A stretch of DNA of 64,000 nucleotides from Epiperipatus broadwayi (lineage: Eukaryota; Onychophora; Udeonychophora; Euonychophora; Peripatidae), in the NCBI GenBank assembly GCA_028023455.1, contig JAQFVV010012537.1:494001-558000 (forward strand), in the 5' to 3' direction. A model generated the notes under the pieces. It was not told where the DNA came from. It worked only from the letters and a program-made list of their open reading frames with translations, and ran no database searches. Below, piece after piece: positions 45,617-58,792 of the stretch. The number at the start of each line of letters is the position of its first letter. Positions within the stretch are counted from its first letter, which is position 1. The translations under genes and the position numbers were made by a program.

Positions 45617-47572
45617 AGATAGCTGGTAGAAAAAAACAGCAATTGACCAATAAAATTTCTACTGAGACTAGAGAATTTATGAAGAAAAGAAGGAATATGA
45701 AGATATACAAAAATGATGCATTAAAAAGAATTGGATATCTCGAATTTTGTAAAATGGTGCGGAAAAGAATTGAAAATGATATAAGAAAGTATAACTGTGA
45801 ACTAGCAAGGAAATCTGTAGAAGAAAATGAAAGTCTTAAGAATATAAAACAACATTTTGGTATTGGTAGGAAATTTATATCTGCAATAAGAAAAACAGAT
45901 GGAATTATTACTAAAAAAAGAGATGACATCATGAAATTGGTAGAAGATTTTTATCAAGAATTATATAGTAATAAAGAACAAGTACCTCCTATATCTATTA
46001 CATCTTCCAAATTGCCCAGAATTTTAAATGAAGAAGTGAAACATGCAATTAAATGTATGAAGAAAGGAAAGGCTCCAGGTAATGATGGAATTATAATTGA
46101 TATATTAAAAGAAGCAGGTGAAGAAATAGAAACAATTTTAGCAAAGTTATATACCAAATGTCTAAATGATAAAGATGTACCGGAAGATTGGAAGAATGCA
46201 GTAATAATATTAATATTTAAAAAAGGTGATAAAGAAGATATTAGAAATTACAGACCTATCAGCCTTTTATCAGTTTTATATAAAATTTTTACCAAGATAA
46301 TTACAACTCGTCTACAGAGAACTTTGGATTTCCACCAACCAAGAGAACAAGCTGGATTTAAAAGTGGTTTTAGTACAATAGATCATATCCAGGTATTGAG
46401 AGAAGTTATAGAAAGGACAAATGAATATGAGTTGTCATTATGTTTTGGATTTGTAGATTATGAAAAGACATTTGATTCTATAAACATTTCATCAGTGATT
46501 AAAGCATTAGATCATCAAGGTATAGATCCAGAATATTGTCATATTTTAAAGAATATTTATAAAAATGCAACAGCAACAATTAGATTACATAATGACACTG
46601 GGAAAGTCAACATTGAGAAAGATATAAGACAAGGTGACTCCATATCTCCAAAACTTTTTACAGCAGTGCTGCAAGAAGTATTTTGTGGATTAAAATGGGA
46701 AACTAAAGGAGTGAAAGTAAATGGTGATTATTTAAGTCATTTAGATTTCACAGATGATGTAGTTGTTTTTGCAAATAATGCTTCAGATCTGCAGGAAATG
46801 TTGCAGGAATTATCAGATGAAAGTAGGACTAAAGATAAATGTTAAAAAGACTAAAGTAATGTTTAATCGATTTGTTCAAAATATGAAAATAAAGATTGAT
46901 TATGATGAATTAGAAGAAGTTAACAGATTTGCTCAAAATATGAAAATAAAGATTGATTATGATGAATTAGAAGAAGTTAACAGTTACAAATACCTTGGTC
47001 AGATTATTAATACAGATGGAAACATAATGGAGGAAATTAATCATAGAATTAAACTTGGTTGGAGTGCTTTTGGTAGAAATAACTTGATACTAAAAGGAAA
47101 TATGCCTATGTGTTTGAAAAGGAAAGTTTTTAACAATTGTGTTTTACCAATTCTTACTTATGGATCTGAGACTTGGACACTTAATAGAAGAGCAATTCAG
47201 AGATTTCAGACCACTCAAAGAAGTATGGAGAGATGTATGTTGGGAGTAACAAGAAGAGATCGTAAACACAATGTATGGGTAAGAGAACAAACAGGTGTTA
47301 CTGACCTCATTGAAAAAATTAAAAGATTGAAGTGGAGTTGGGCTGGACATATTGCTAGAAGAGATGATAATAGATGGACAATTGAAATTTTAAACTGGAT
47401 TCCAAGAGATTGTAAAAGACCCAGAAAGAGACCACATGTGAGATGGTTGGATGAAATAAAAAAGTGTGCAGGGGTTATATATGAAGAAGAGAAGCTAAAG
47501 ATCAGAGAAGATGGATTAAACTTGGCGAGACCTTCATCCTGCAGTGGATTGATAATGATGATAATGATGAGC
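45617..47572 (+). pseudogene. LINE family A (RTE-like) copy 1, 5'-truncated RT
   Basis: Homology to copy 2 begins at AGATAGCTGG near 45617, so the endonuclease is missing. The RT frame (45643-46845) has NYRPISLLSVLYK, EQAGFKSGFSTIDHI, motif A FVDYEKTFDS, motif B RQGDSISPKLF and motif C FTDD. A frameshift near 46840 leads to the C-terminal part (46850-47575), with YGSETWTLNRRA and PRKRPHVRW. This part has a 57-bp direct duplication (two copies of a 19-codon block ending DYDELEEVN). It ends in a GATAATGATGATAATGATGA tail. The motif set and short single ORF point to the RTE group; the clade is assigned from memory of motifs only. Confidence 0.88.
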
Positions 47573-47920
47573 TAGAAGAACTTAAATATAACAAGAACTT
47601 TTCATCTGATTAATAGTGTTTGGATTAGGGTATGTTCTTTTTTCCAATTTTTTCTCTACTAATTCTCATATAAATATTTTCAATAGATTTTAATAAAATA
47701 TTTAGTATTGATTTAGCACTCTCTTTGTACATTCTTAATTTGAATATAGATATCTTGAATATTAGTTAATTAATATTTAAAAAAAAAATCTTTACCATTC
47801 TATTTAATAGTTATTGATTAAGCTCCAGGAATAATATTCTCTAAAAAATAAACGAAGTTACAGATAATAATAAACCCGATTTTTTAGCTAATTGCGTCAA
47901 AATTATAGGATACGAGAAAG

Positions 47921-48435
47921 TGATGTGATGTACTAGTGTAGCTTCTCTTTAAACGAAGTCAAGAATCTCTCAGCAAAGAGAAACCTATTAGCTATTTTAT
48001 TTTCCATTCCCCATTCTAAGTTTTCTCATATTCTGCTCCATCCCATTTCGACAACGTAATCTTTGTGAACTCTACGGCCTTTATATCTAACTCCCCCTTA
48101 TCTTCTCCCAAACCCAGCATAAAAACCAACAATCCACTTTCTGTATAATTCTTTTTTTCATATTTATTCTTCCATAACTTCATTATATGTACCCTTTCTG
48201 TTTTCAAGCATTTACATTCAATTAACAGATGACTAATATTTTCTATTTCTTCCTTACATAATTTACAGACTAAATCATCCATATTTTTCCATTTTCATGT
48301 ATATTCTCTTGTTGCTAAAGATCCTGTTTGAGCCATAAACAATAAATTACTTTCCTTACTATTATCATATATTAACTCACACCTAATATTCTGTTTATTT
48401 CTATATATATTTAAACTCTTTTTACTCTTATAAAT
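47921..48435 (-). pseudogene. LINE family B 3' fragment
   Basis: 5'-truncated. The minus strand encodes KSLNIYR-like remnants near 48420 and a C-x2-C-x8-H-x4-C finger in LVCKLCKEEIENISHLLIEC (48016-48282). A 3' untranslated part then ends in an ACATCACATCAC tail, identical in plan to the 62.5-kb end of the longer copy. It is sandwiched between the two opposed LINE A copies. Confidence 0.85.
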
Positions 48436-48635
48436 TAAAACTAACTTCGTTGGCAATTCCGGATGCAATAATTAGTAGGCCAGTTAATCAGGAAATATAG
48501 CTATGTTTTTAGAAATATCACCAAAATGTTTTCTTATCCATAGATTGATTCACTTTCACTTTATAGTGTGTAAAAAGAAGGCCTACCAGAATCAATCAAA
48601 GCGTGAAAACATTACAAGATATATATATATCATTA
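48436..48635. other. Short spacer between LINE fragments
   Basis: AT-rich, ending in a (TA)n stretch next to the LINE A copy 2 3' end. Nothing recognised. Confidence 0.5.
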
Positions 48636-51573
48636 TCAACCATTATCAATCCACTGCAGGATGAAGGTCTCTCCAAGTTTAATCCACCTTCTCTGATCTT
48701 TAGCTTCTCTTCTCCACATCACCCCTGCACACTTTCTTATTTCATTCATCCATCTCACATGTGGTCTCTTTCTGAGCCTTTTACAGTCTCTTGGAATCCA
48801 GTTTAAAATTTCAATTGTCCATCTATTATCATCTCTTCTAGCAATATGTCCAGCCCAACTCCACTTCAATCTTTTAATTTTTTCAATGAGGTCAGTAACA
48901 CCTGTTTGTTCTCTTACCCATACATTGCGTTTTCGATCTCTTCTTGTTACTCCCAGCATATATCTCTCCATACTTCTTTGAGTGGTCTGAAGTCTCTGTA
49001 TTGCTCTTCTATTAAGTGTCCAAGTCTCAGATCCATAAGTAAGAACTGGTAAAACACATTTGTTAAAAACCTTCCTTTTCAAACACATAGGCATATTTTT
49101 TTTTTTAGTATCAAGTTATTTCTACCAAAAGCACTCCAACCAAGTTTAATTCTATGATTAATTTCCTCCATTATGTTTCCATCTGTATTAATAATCTGAC
49201 CAAGGTATTTGTAACTGTTAACTTCTTCTAATTCATCATAATCAATCTTTATTTTCATATTTTGAGCAAATCGATTAAACATTACTTTAGTTTTTTTAAC
49301 ATTTATCTTTAGTCTTATTTGCCTACTTTCATCTGATGACTCCTGCAACATTTCCTGCAGCTCTGAAGCATTATTTGCAAAAACAACTACATCATCTGTA
49401 AAATCTAAATGACTTAAATAATTTCCATTTACTTTCACTCCTTTAGTTTCCCATTTTAATCCACAAAATACTTCTTGCAGCACTGCTGTAAAAAGTTTTG
49501 GAGACATAGAATCACCTTGTCTTACACCTTTCTCAATGTTGACTTTCCCAGTATCATTATGTAATCTAATTGTTGCTGTTGCATTTTTATAAATATTCTT
49601 TAAAATATGACAATATCCTGGATCTATACCTTGATGATCCAATGCTTTAATCACTGAAGAAATGTTTATAGAATCAAATGCCTTTTCATAATCTACAAAT
49701 CCAAAACATAATGACAACTCATATTCATTTGTCCTTTCTATAACTTCCCTCAATACCTGGATATGATCTATTGTACTAAAAGCACTTTTAAATCCAGCTT
49801 GTTCTCTTGGTTGGTGGAAATCCAATGTTCTCTGTAGATGAGTTGTAATTATCTTGGTAAAAATTTTATATAAAACTGATAAAAGGCTGATAGGTCTGTA
49901 ATTTCTAATATCTTCTTTATCACCTTTTTAAAATATTAATATTATTACTGCATTTTTCCAATCATCCGGTACATCTTTATCATTTAAACATTTGGTATAT
50001 AACTTTGCTAAAAAATTTTCTATTTCTTCACCTGCTTCTTTTAATACATCAATTATAATTCCATCATGACTTGGAGCCTTTCGTTTCTTCATACATTTAA
50101 TTGCATGTCTCACTTCATTTAAAATTCTGGGCAATTCGGAAGATGTAATAGATTTAGGAGGTACTTGTTCTTTATTACTATATAATTCTTGATAAAAATC
50201 TTCTACCAATTTCATGATGTCATCTCTCTTTTTAGTAATAATTCCATATTTTTTTCTTATTGCCGATATAAATTTCCTACCAGTACCAAAATGTTGTTTT
50301 ACATTCTTAAGACTTTTATTTTCTTCTACAGTTTTTCTTGCTAGTTCACAGTTATACTTTCTTATATCATTTTCAACTCTTTTCCGCACCATTTTACAAA
50401 ATTCGAGATATTCAAATCTTTTTAATGCATCATTTTTGTATATCTTCATATTCCTTTTTTTCTTCATAAATTTTCTAGTCTCAGTAGAAATTTTATTGGT
50501 CAATTGCTGCTTTTTTCTACCAGCTATCTTTGTTGCAGTTTTTAAAAGTGTATCATTTATTTTCATATTAATTTCATTCAAATCTGAATCATGTTCAAAA
50601 TCTAGTAATACTTGAAACCGATTTGTAAGTTCTAATTTAAATTCATTAGAATGTTTCTGAAGATTAGGAATATCAACTGTAAATATTGTTTTTTTTAATA
50701 ATTTTTGTCTCTCTAGTTTTACATTAACACGTATCTTACACCTTACTAATCGATGATCACTTCCTGTGTTAAATTTATTAAGAACATTACAATCTTGAAA
50801 TATGTATTTCCTGTTAGTCAAAATATAATCCAATTCTGCTGTACCTTCATTTGGATGCTTCCATGTCCATTTACTTTTAACATTTTTCTCAAAAAAAAAT
50901 TCATAATATAAAGTTTTTCTTTTTCTGCAAACTCCACAGGTCTATGTCCTCTCTCCTTTCTATTACCATAACCAAAATTACCTACAGCACTTTTATCTTT
51001 CATTTGTTTACCAATTCTAGCATTAAAATCTCCCATAACAATTTTAAAATGTTGTATACTCTGATCAAAAGCCTTTTGTACATCCATATAAAAATCTTCT
51101 ACTTCTTCATCACTGTGAGAACTTGTTGGGGCATAAACCTGAATTATCTTCATTTGGTAGCTGCTATTAAGTTGTATAACTAATCTTGCCACTCTGTCTG
51201 ATACACCATCAATCTCCACAATATTGTTCTTCCACTTTTTATTTATAATGAATCCTACTCCACTTGTATTTCCAATATTTGTATGTCCACTTTTTAAATC
51301 AATTGTCTCTTCCCCTTTTCTTCTAACTTCACAAAGTCCAATAATGTCCCATTTAATATAAGAGAGTTGTTCTTCTAATTCTTGCAATCTTCCTTCACTT
51401 GAAAGTGATCTGCAGTTGTAAGTACCTAGATAAAAAGTCATCATCAAATGGCAGCCTGGGTCCGCAATCAGGGGATTCTTAGCCCCCTCCGCCTTCGGCC
51501 ACCAACCACTGCCTTGGTTGGTGACTTTACAGCCTCCTGGGAATAAGGGCCATACTTTATTTTTGTCTGTCAT
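48636..51573 (-). pseudogene. LINE A copy 2 ORF: AP endonuclease plus reverse transcriptase, frameshifted
   Basis: The start ATG is at 51573. The endonuclease keeps TYNCRSL, LCEVRRKGE (catalytic Glu), VYAPTS, GDFNARIG and SDHR, so its catalytic set is visible. A frameshift near 50830 leads to 49928-50833 (end of EN, Lys-rich connector, start of RT to the palm). Another break near 49925 leads to RT motifs (49079-49825) with FVDYEKAFDS, RQGDSMSPKLF and FTDD. A third near 49090 leads to the C-terminal YGSETWTLNRRA...RPHVRW part (48636-49094). With three frame breaks it cannot make a full protein. Confidence 0.9.
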
Positions 51574-51900
51574 AATTGTATATATGTATTGAAAAAATAT
51601 TTATCATTTACACAAACATTCATTCGGCCTTATCAGGCATAGGCACTGAGAAGAAAGACCACAGTATTTCTTGATCTTAAACTTGGAGGTAAAAAGCCAA
51701 TAAACTCACCATGCTGGCTAATGCTTGTTGGTGAGCAGCCCATCCATGTTCGCATACTATATGAATAATCACATAGTAATAACAGCTGCAATGACAAGAA
51801 CATATGGAGTGGACATTAGAAATTTTCCCTGCTCGGTTCCTTTAAGGCCTCCAAGAGGAATCAAAGGGTCTCCTTTCAGTTAATATCAAACTCTTTTCTG
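48636..51900 (-). mobile_element. LINE family A (RTE-like) copy 2, near full length
   Basis: About 3.27 kb, within the usual RTE size. The 3' end at 48636 is CAATCCACTGCAGG in plus orientation, the same terminus as the other family A fragments. The 5' untranslated part probably runs from 51574 to a (TA)n edge near 51900; that edge is inferred and no target duplication was found. Short pieces of the same family occur at 39955, 45617 and 56144. Confidence 0.8.
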
Positions 51901-52802
51901 CAACAATATATATATATATATATTGTGCCCTTTTGTATGGGTCACCATTTAATTTTGTGCTAATCTATTAAAAATTTTAAATTTAAGATATATTTGAATA
52001 TGTGATGTTAATTTTGCTTATGGTAATATTTCAAAGGGTTTAATTAAAGCAATCTATGAGTATTTGATATGTAAAATTGTGCTGATATTGAGAGAGACAT
52101 TTTAAATGATGATGATTATAATATATAGTTGGAAAAAATGGCCATAATCAATACTGCATTAATATATTTAATAAATAGGTATTTAAAGCTAAAAGTGTTT
52201 AAAAGACAAGTAAGATTAAATACATATGTTTATTGTTGATAAAATAATATTATAAAAGAATATAAATATTTTAATTATTGTAAGTACTTAAATAAAAGAC
52301 TAATATTTGATTTTAATAATATTGGATAATTATTTTAAAATCTATTATAATATCTTATTTATTTAAAAAATATTTATTTTAAAAAAATGCAATTGTTAGT
52401 TTATTTTTAGACGATGACAAGCGTTTCTTGTGTTGTAAAGAACAGATGTTAGTTAAATATACACACACATGCTTGGAAGTTGTTTAGTAAAGTTGCAGAA
52501 CTATTTTAAAAATCATGTTATAAAATTTATAAATAATACGTGAGTTATCACGAGATAAAAATAAAGATATTCAATGTGAAATATTAAATCTGATTTTAAA
52601 ATATTGTTTTAAAAATATGACGTATAAAAAATACTTAGTTTATTTAAAAAATAATCTTATAAAAGTTAAAATTAAAATCAAGTAAGTAAGAATATTTTTT
52701 AGAAAAAATGTTTAATAGATTTAAATAAACGATAAAGATTATTTAGAAATTTAATAATGTAATAAATATTAAATATTAAATAAGCCATTATTTATTTTTA
52801 AT
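51901..52802. other. Spacer, nothing recognised
   Basis: A (TA)n block at 51905-51922 and then AT-rich DNA with no long frame or repeat. Confidence 0.5.
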
Positions 52803-52806
52803 TTTG

Positions 52807-55319
52807 TGTTGTTGGTAAATATGTAAATAAGCCAGCAAGTTGATTGTTTAATCTACCAATCAAATGGGAAGTTTCTTCCGGTATAAAAGCTCAGTTCAAT
52901 TGTTAGGAGAGGACTCGGTGATTGAATTTTCAAGTTAATTGTGTTATTAAAAAAAATAGCTACGTAAATTTTATAGACGCTTTTAAAATCATTTTTCAAA
53001 ATTATAAGAGTGTCTTGTAAATAAGTTATAGAAATTTTAAAATGATAAACATGCAGTGTTAATTTAATTTTTTCCCTATCGGTCGTCTCTACTAAGCTCA
53101 ATTTACAAGCAAATAGTCATGGGAACATCATATATAGTGAAAATATATCGGAAACTTTATACTAGAAGTATGACAAACGCTGGATTAGTTCGGATAATTA
53201 CGAGATGGAGAAAAATAATATTTTGGACAGTATATAATTTTAAAAGCTAATTGCTATTGACTATTAGAAAATTAAATACTTTAAAGAATAAAATACTTCT
53301 TTATAAAGAAAGTATTTTGTAAGATATGAATTTAAATATATATCTTAAGGAAAGATATTAAAAATAAAAGTAGTTTTATAAATACTTGCCTTGTTAAGTC
53401 TTTATGTTTAAAAGACTAAATGTTGACAATTTTGAAAGGCAAATAAATTGAAATATAGTTAGCTGAAAGTCTTAATATAATAAAAATTATTATATTGAAA
53501 TAATTTAAACGCTGGTCGTTTATAGATAAAGAAGTTTATTCTTACCTGGATATTTTGTTATGGAATGCGCAAATAATATGTGGACGTCCCAGTCAATTTA
53601 AAATAATTAAATGATAATTTTTCATAAACTATAGACTAATTTAAAATAATAACTTTGAATAATATTCTAGAAAGAACTAAAACAGGATCCTATAAACTAT
53701 TTTAATTTTATTTTATTTCTTATGGAAGAATTAACTTTTATTTTATTTTAAAAGAACGGTTTTCATTTTTCATAAACTTTTAAAAAACACGTGATGGACC
53801 GGAAACAGGAAATGGTGTTCTAGTGAATGTGTGCCTAGGATTAAAGAACTTTATGGTGAAAAGGAGACATCGCTGGAGTTATGTAATATGAATTCTGTTT
53901 TATTTATCTAACATAAAATTTAAATATTATTAATCTATTAAAATAAGATAGGTACATTTCTTTAAATAATAACTAAAAATAATATAATGATTAATTGCAT
54001 AAGTTTATTTTATATTTAATACAACACATAATATTTTAAAGAATGATTGTGTGTATAAATGTGAATTATTTTATGAAGCTGTAATTCCGAAGAATATTGG
54101 AAGATGGACTGTACATTAAATCATTATTTATGGTAAAAATTTTATAATAATTTTGATGTATTTAATATGTTTTCTTTAGATCAACCAAATGATATGTTAT
54201 TGTTGAATGGATGTATGAATAATTTAAAAATACATACACATTATATTGGCAGTGACAGTTTTATTTAAATATGCATAATTTGAATTTATGATATAAATAC
54301 GATGCAACATTACATAAGAAGCTTAGAAATAATTATATGATTCTTTCGTAAATAAACTTTGATATTTCTTTTATATTATAGTATTAGAATTATATTTATT
54401 ATTCATAAATAATTATTTTATTGCAAGTTAGGAAGAGATTTTAAAAGTCTATATTTTATTTTTGTTTTATTGGATAAATTAAGTTAAGTTTTATGTAGAA
54501 GTTTATATTTGGATTGAAGATTTACCGAATATAGATGATGAAGTATAAATAGTTTGGATAATTAGTATTTATTTAAAGTTGTAGGTTGTTTTCCCGGAAA
54601 ATTTAAATAAGTTTAGAAGATGTTTTGTAGATAGAAATTTATTAAGAAGGAGTAGAATAACACATGGAGTAGAATAATAATTTCACATAGAAAAGAATCA
54701 TAGAATTTATCTAGTAATACTTTATGAATTTTAAATTAATGAATAATTTAAATATTATTATTTTAACAGTACATATATGTAATGCATATTTGATAAAACA
54801 TGTAGCATGAATTGCATTAAATGAAATATAAATTGTAATCAATTATTGTTATTACATTACAAAGATACATTAGTTTCTATGTTATGCTATTAAAGTAGTA
54901 CTGATAGTAAAGTGAACACATACTAGTACATTATGAAATGAGTAGCAGTAATACTTAATTGGTGTAGCAATTTAATTATTAAAGTTTAATTGTTTATATG
55001 TGCTACATAAACAGTATTTACATAAATTTATTTATAATAATTGAAGCTTACTAATATGTATTTAAAGTGTGGGTTCGAAAACATATTTCAATGTTATTAG
55101 CACAGCATTTTTTTTAAAAGAATGTATAAATTGTTTATTAAGAGTATAAGTTAATAACAGTGTAAACATATTGTATTATTATTTTCTTATTTTATTTTCT
55201 TTGTTTTCCTAATTTTGAACTGTAAATATTGTAAATAAATTCTTAGTTGAAGTTAATGTAAATAAATTTGTTTAATTCGTTTTAAAAGTGTGTCGAGTTC
55301 ATTATTTTACACCACAGCA
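52807..55319 (+). mobile_element. Putative solo LTR of a second LTR retrotransposon
   Basis: It starts TGTTG and ends CAGCA (imperfect inverted pair) and is flanked by TTTG on both sides (52803-52806, 55320-55323). Near the left end a CCAATCAAAT block is followed by CCGGTATAAAAGCTC (TATA at 52882-52889), a GC-richer start region and then 2.4 kb without long frames. AATAAATTC near 55237 is a poly(A)-type signal before the right end. Length is similar to the array LTRs but the sequence is unrelated. A 4-bp duplication in AT-rich DNA is weak support; a non-coding gene with a TATA promoter is an alternative. Confidence 0.4.
52882..52889 (+). promoter_or_regulatory. TATA box with upstream CCAAT
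   Basis: TATAAAAG, preceded about 30 bp upstream by CCAATCAAAT and followed about 25-30 bp later by a GGACTCGG segment. It is a good core-promoter arrangement on the plus strand; what it drives is unknown. Confidence 0.45.
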
Positions 55320-55323
55320 TTTG

Positions 55324-56143
55324 ACAACAGATAATTTGGATAAACATGATATTTGCACAATGTGAATTTATTAATACTATTTAAAAATAAATACAATATT
55401 TTCCTGATTATTTATGAGAATTGATTGACATTAACATATCATATTACAATGGTCATAGAGTAGTTATAATGCATAATCTAAGAGTACAATATTATTTATT
55501 GCCACAGATTATTAAGTTATAAAATTTTGATTTATTCCAAAATTAAGATACTATATGAAAATAAAAGATATACATATTATTATTTATTTGATGATTGATG
55601 ATATAACAGAAATAAATAAGCTTAAGTTATACTCTAAGATTAGTATTGAGTATTATTATTATTAGAATAAGTTAGGTGTATTTAGGTTTGATATAAAATC
55701 CTTTATCATACTTATTTACATGAGTTATCATTACTTTAAGATAATTAGAAGAACCTGAGATTATTTAATTATATTTTAAAAATTAAAAGTTAAGATTTAT
55801 TTTTATTATTATTAAAGATAATTTATTTTGGATAGTAAGGAGGTAATAGTATTCTTATGCCATTGAGACAATGTCTTGGGAGATATTGACTCAATGTAAA
55901 TCTACTTATTGCTTTGTAACTTTACTTCACAGTCTCATGATTTTGATAGATACTTATTTAATTAGTACATACTATAGAAATATGTTGATTTTGATAATTG
56001 ATAATAAATTTAATTAGAATATGATAGTATAAAAGTAAATTAAAGATAGATATGCAAATTTTAATTAAGCATTATAATTTAATTGAGCTAGTTGTATTTC
56101 AAACTATATTATACATCGAGAAGTAAGGGTACAATATATATAT
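55324..56143. other. Spacer, nothing recognised
   Basis: AT-rich DNA without a recognisable gene or repeat. Confidence 0.5.
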
Positions 56144-56489
56144 TCAAAAGAGCAATACAGAGACTTCAGACTCAAAGAAGTATAGATAGATGCATTTTAG
56201 ATTGAAAATGCAATATATGGGTAAAAGATGTTATTGACTTCATTGAAAAAATTAAAAGATTGAAGTAGAGTTGGGCTGGACATATTGCTAGAAGAGATGA
56301 TAATAGATGGACAATTGAAATATTAAACTGGATTCCAAGAGATTGTAAAAGTCCCAGAAAGAGAACACGTGAGATGGATGGATGAAATAAGAAAGTGCGC
56401 AGGGGTGATGTGGAAAAGAGAAGCTAAAGATCAGAGAAGAAGGATTGAACTTGGAAAGACAATCCTGCAGTGGATTGATAATGAAGATA
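56144..56489 (+). pseudogene. LINE family A 3' fragment
   Basis: It matches the family A 3' end from AGAGCAATACAGAGACTTCA through GAGTTGGGCTGGACATATTG to CCTGCAGTGGATTGATAATG. Several deletions and stops are present. It is 5'-truncated like the 39955 piece, typical of LINE insertion. Confidence 0.88.
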
Positions 56490-57203
56490 TATTCAATTGC
56501 AGAAACTAGTCAATGGATGTGACCTAGAAATAAATAGTCGGTTTGGTTGGAGATTAAATTATAGAATAACAAATTACTGTCAGACCTAAATGGCAGTACA
56601 CATATTTTCCACTATAGGGTTAAAATAATGTGGTAAGTTCACATTAGAATTAGAAGCTGATAATTCATAATCAGACACAAGAAAAGCTATCACAGAAGTG
56701 GAAGGTCACAATACCTACACATGAAGCAAGTTGTGATAGTATAGCTGGAAGTGTTAAGTAAAGCAGAACAACCAAATGTTATACCTCAGCCAACATGTCA
56801 GACAGATGATATAGCAAACATTATTGTATATAATCTCTAAATAGTATATATATATATACTCTAACCTCACCTTTGGTGCAAGCAGATAGTCAAGTGAAAA
56901 TAACTCTGGAACCAAACAAGAAATGCTAGTGTGTTTATTTAATGATAGTAATAATAAGATTATGTATACCCAGATGCCAAATTGTAACTATGAAATCGTA
57001 ATGCCCACCAGAGATCATCATCCCTGCTTATAACTATAGGATCTAATGAAGAAAGGAATTCAAACTCAGTTAATGATGGTCTTAATTTTAAACTTAATAA
57101 CCCTTATGTAAATCCTCTCATGATAAGTTATATCTGTTAACTAAATAATCTAGACAACTTTCTTCCACAACTTTATATAGATATATGATCTCGAGTGGTA
57201 ACT
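56490..57203. other. Spacer, nothing recognised
   Basis: Slightly less AT-rich than the surroundings, but no frame, domain or repeat was identified. Confidence 0.5.
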
Positions 57204-57500
57204 AGGAGAATGCTGTGTATATTTCTAATATATAAATGGCTAGAAATAAATTAGTAATCAACACAGAGAACTCATATCTTAGGTTTATAATATATAATAT
57301 AAGCTTATTATTTAATTTAAATTAGGATAAAGAAATGTTATAAATCCTTCCAAGGAGAATGCTGTGTATATTTCTAATATATAAATGGCTAGAAATAAAT
57401 TAGTAATCAACACAGAGAACTCATATCTTAGGTTTATAATATATAATATAAGCTTATTATTTAATTTAAAGTAGGATAAAGAAATGTTATAAATCCTTCC
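57204..57500. repeat. Tandem duplication, two units of about 149 bp
   Basis: Unit 1 (57204-57352) and unit 2 (57353-57500) both start AGGAGAATGCTGTG and end TATAAATCCTTCC. One substitution was seen between them (AAATTAGG against AAAGTAGG), so the event is recent or recently homogenised. Confidence 0.95.
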
Positions 57501-58790
57501 CATTTAATCCCACTACTTTATTTTTCGTTCTCAGCATCTATCACTTTCAATAGTCACAATTATATAACATTAAATGTCTGTGCTATGTTGTCCTGTATAT
57601 CATCTTAACTTATAACTTTTAACCTTATTTCATTAGCCCACATATATGCCTTCCAACTAACTATAGATTCATTGTCATTATTATAATAGTATTTCCCGAA
57701 TTTTAATACTTACAATACTTGACTTCCAAACTAGCTCCTAGATCTAATAATCAAAGTACTTTTCTCAAGGTCTTGATCTGCTAATGAGGTGCAATTATTA
57801 ACGATTACAATGCAATGGATATGATCCCAAAACTTTCTAAATTAAACTTTAATGTGAGTTTACCAGTGGGAATCATATTAAATACCAAAAGTAGGAAAGG
57901 GATTTTATGTCTGCTCCCAATATTCATAACATTGCAACGAACCAAATAACTAAATTTAATATATCTAAATTGACTATTTTCTCTCATTTTATTCTATTTT
58001 GTATCATCTGTTTGCCAAATTTAATTAGTACTTTTAAATCTATTACATTTTATGAGTCGGGTATATTCTTTGTCCCCATGAAATGATCGTTACGCCCTAT
58101 TTAAAAAAAATCTTTTTTGGTTAATACTTTACAAAGGTGAGTTATGGAAATCATTCGTGAAAGTAAATTATGGAAGTAAACAATGGAAATCATTTATGTA
58201 AATGAACTATGGAAATAAACCATGGAAATCAATCAACATAAGACATTTCATAAATTTAAATGTGATCTGGTATTAGTTCTAGATATAGATTCTGGAGATA
58301 TTTGAAACATTAAAACACAAGACACACATGTAAATTCATAATGATAACAAATATTTATTACACTTAAATAAGAAACACACATATAAATAATATCACTACA
58401 ATCTCACATGTTATACGCATTGTAAAATAAAAATTTACTGTCTTTTATATGAATTGTACTTTAACTATTAAAAAAAAATACTAATAATCATAAAAAAAAA
58501 TACATATATCGGATTATTTAAGTTTCCTTAAGACCGAATTATTGTTTGATCCATATTTCAATATAATATTAATGCGCTTATGCACAGAATCAGAATTCTG
58601 CATTTAAATATAAATATGAAATTATCTTATAACCTTTCACAAAGCCTATAAATTTCTTGCCCCCCCCCCTTATTACAACGATTATAAATTGAACTATCCC
58701 AACAAGCAATAATATCTTGTCCTATGTAAAAGATAATGTTATATCCAAACCTTTTAACCATTCTAAATAATTGGTTGGAATATAAAACCA
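57501..58790. other. Spacer, nothing recognised
   Basis: AT-rich, with short near-repeats of GGAAATCATT(C/T) near 58146-58230 and a poly-C run near 58660. No gene seen. Confidence 0.5.
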
Positions 58791-58792
58791 TA

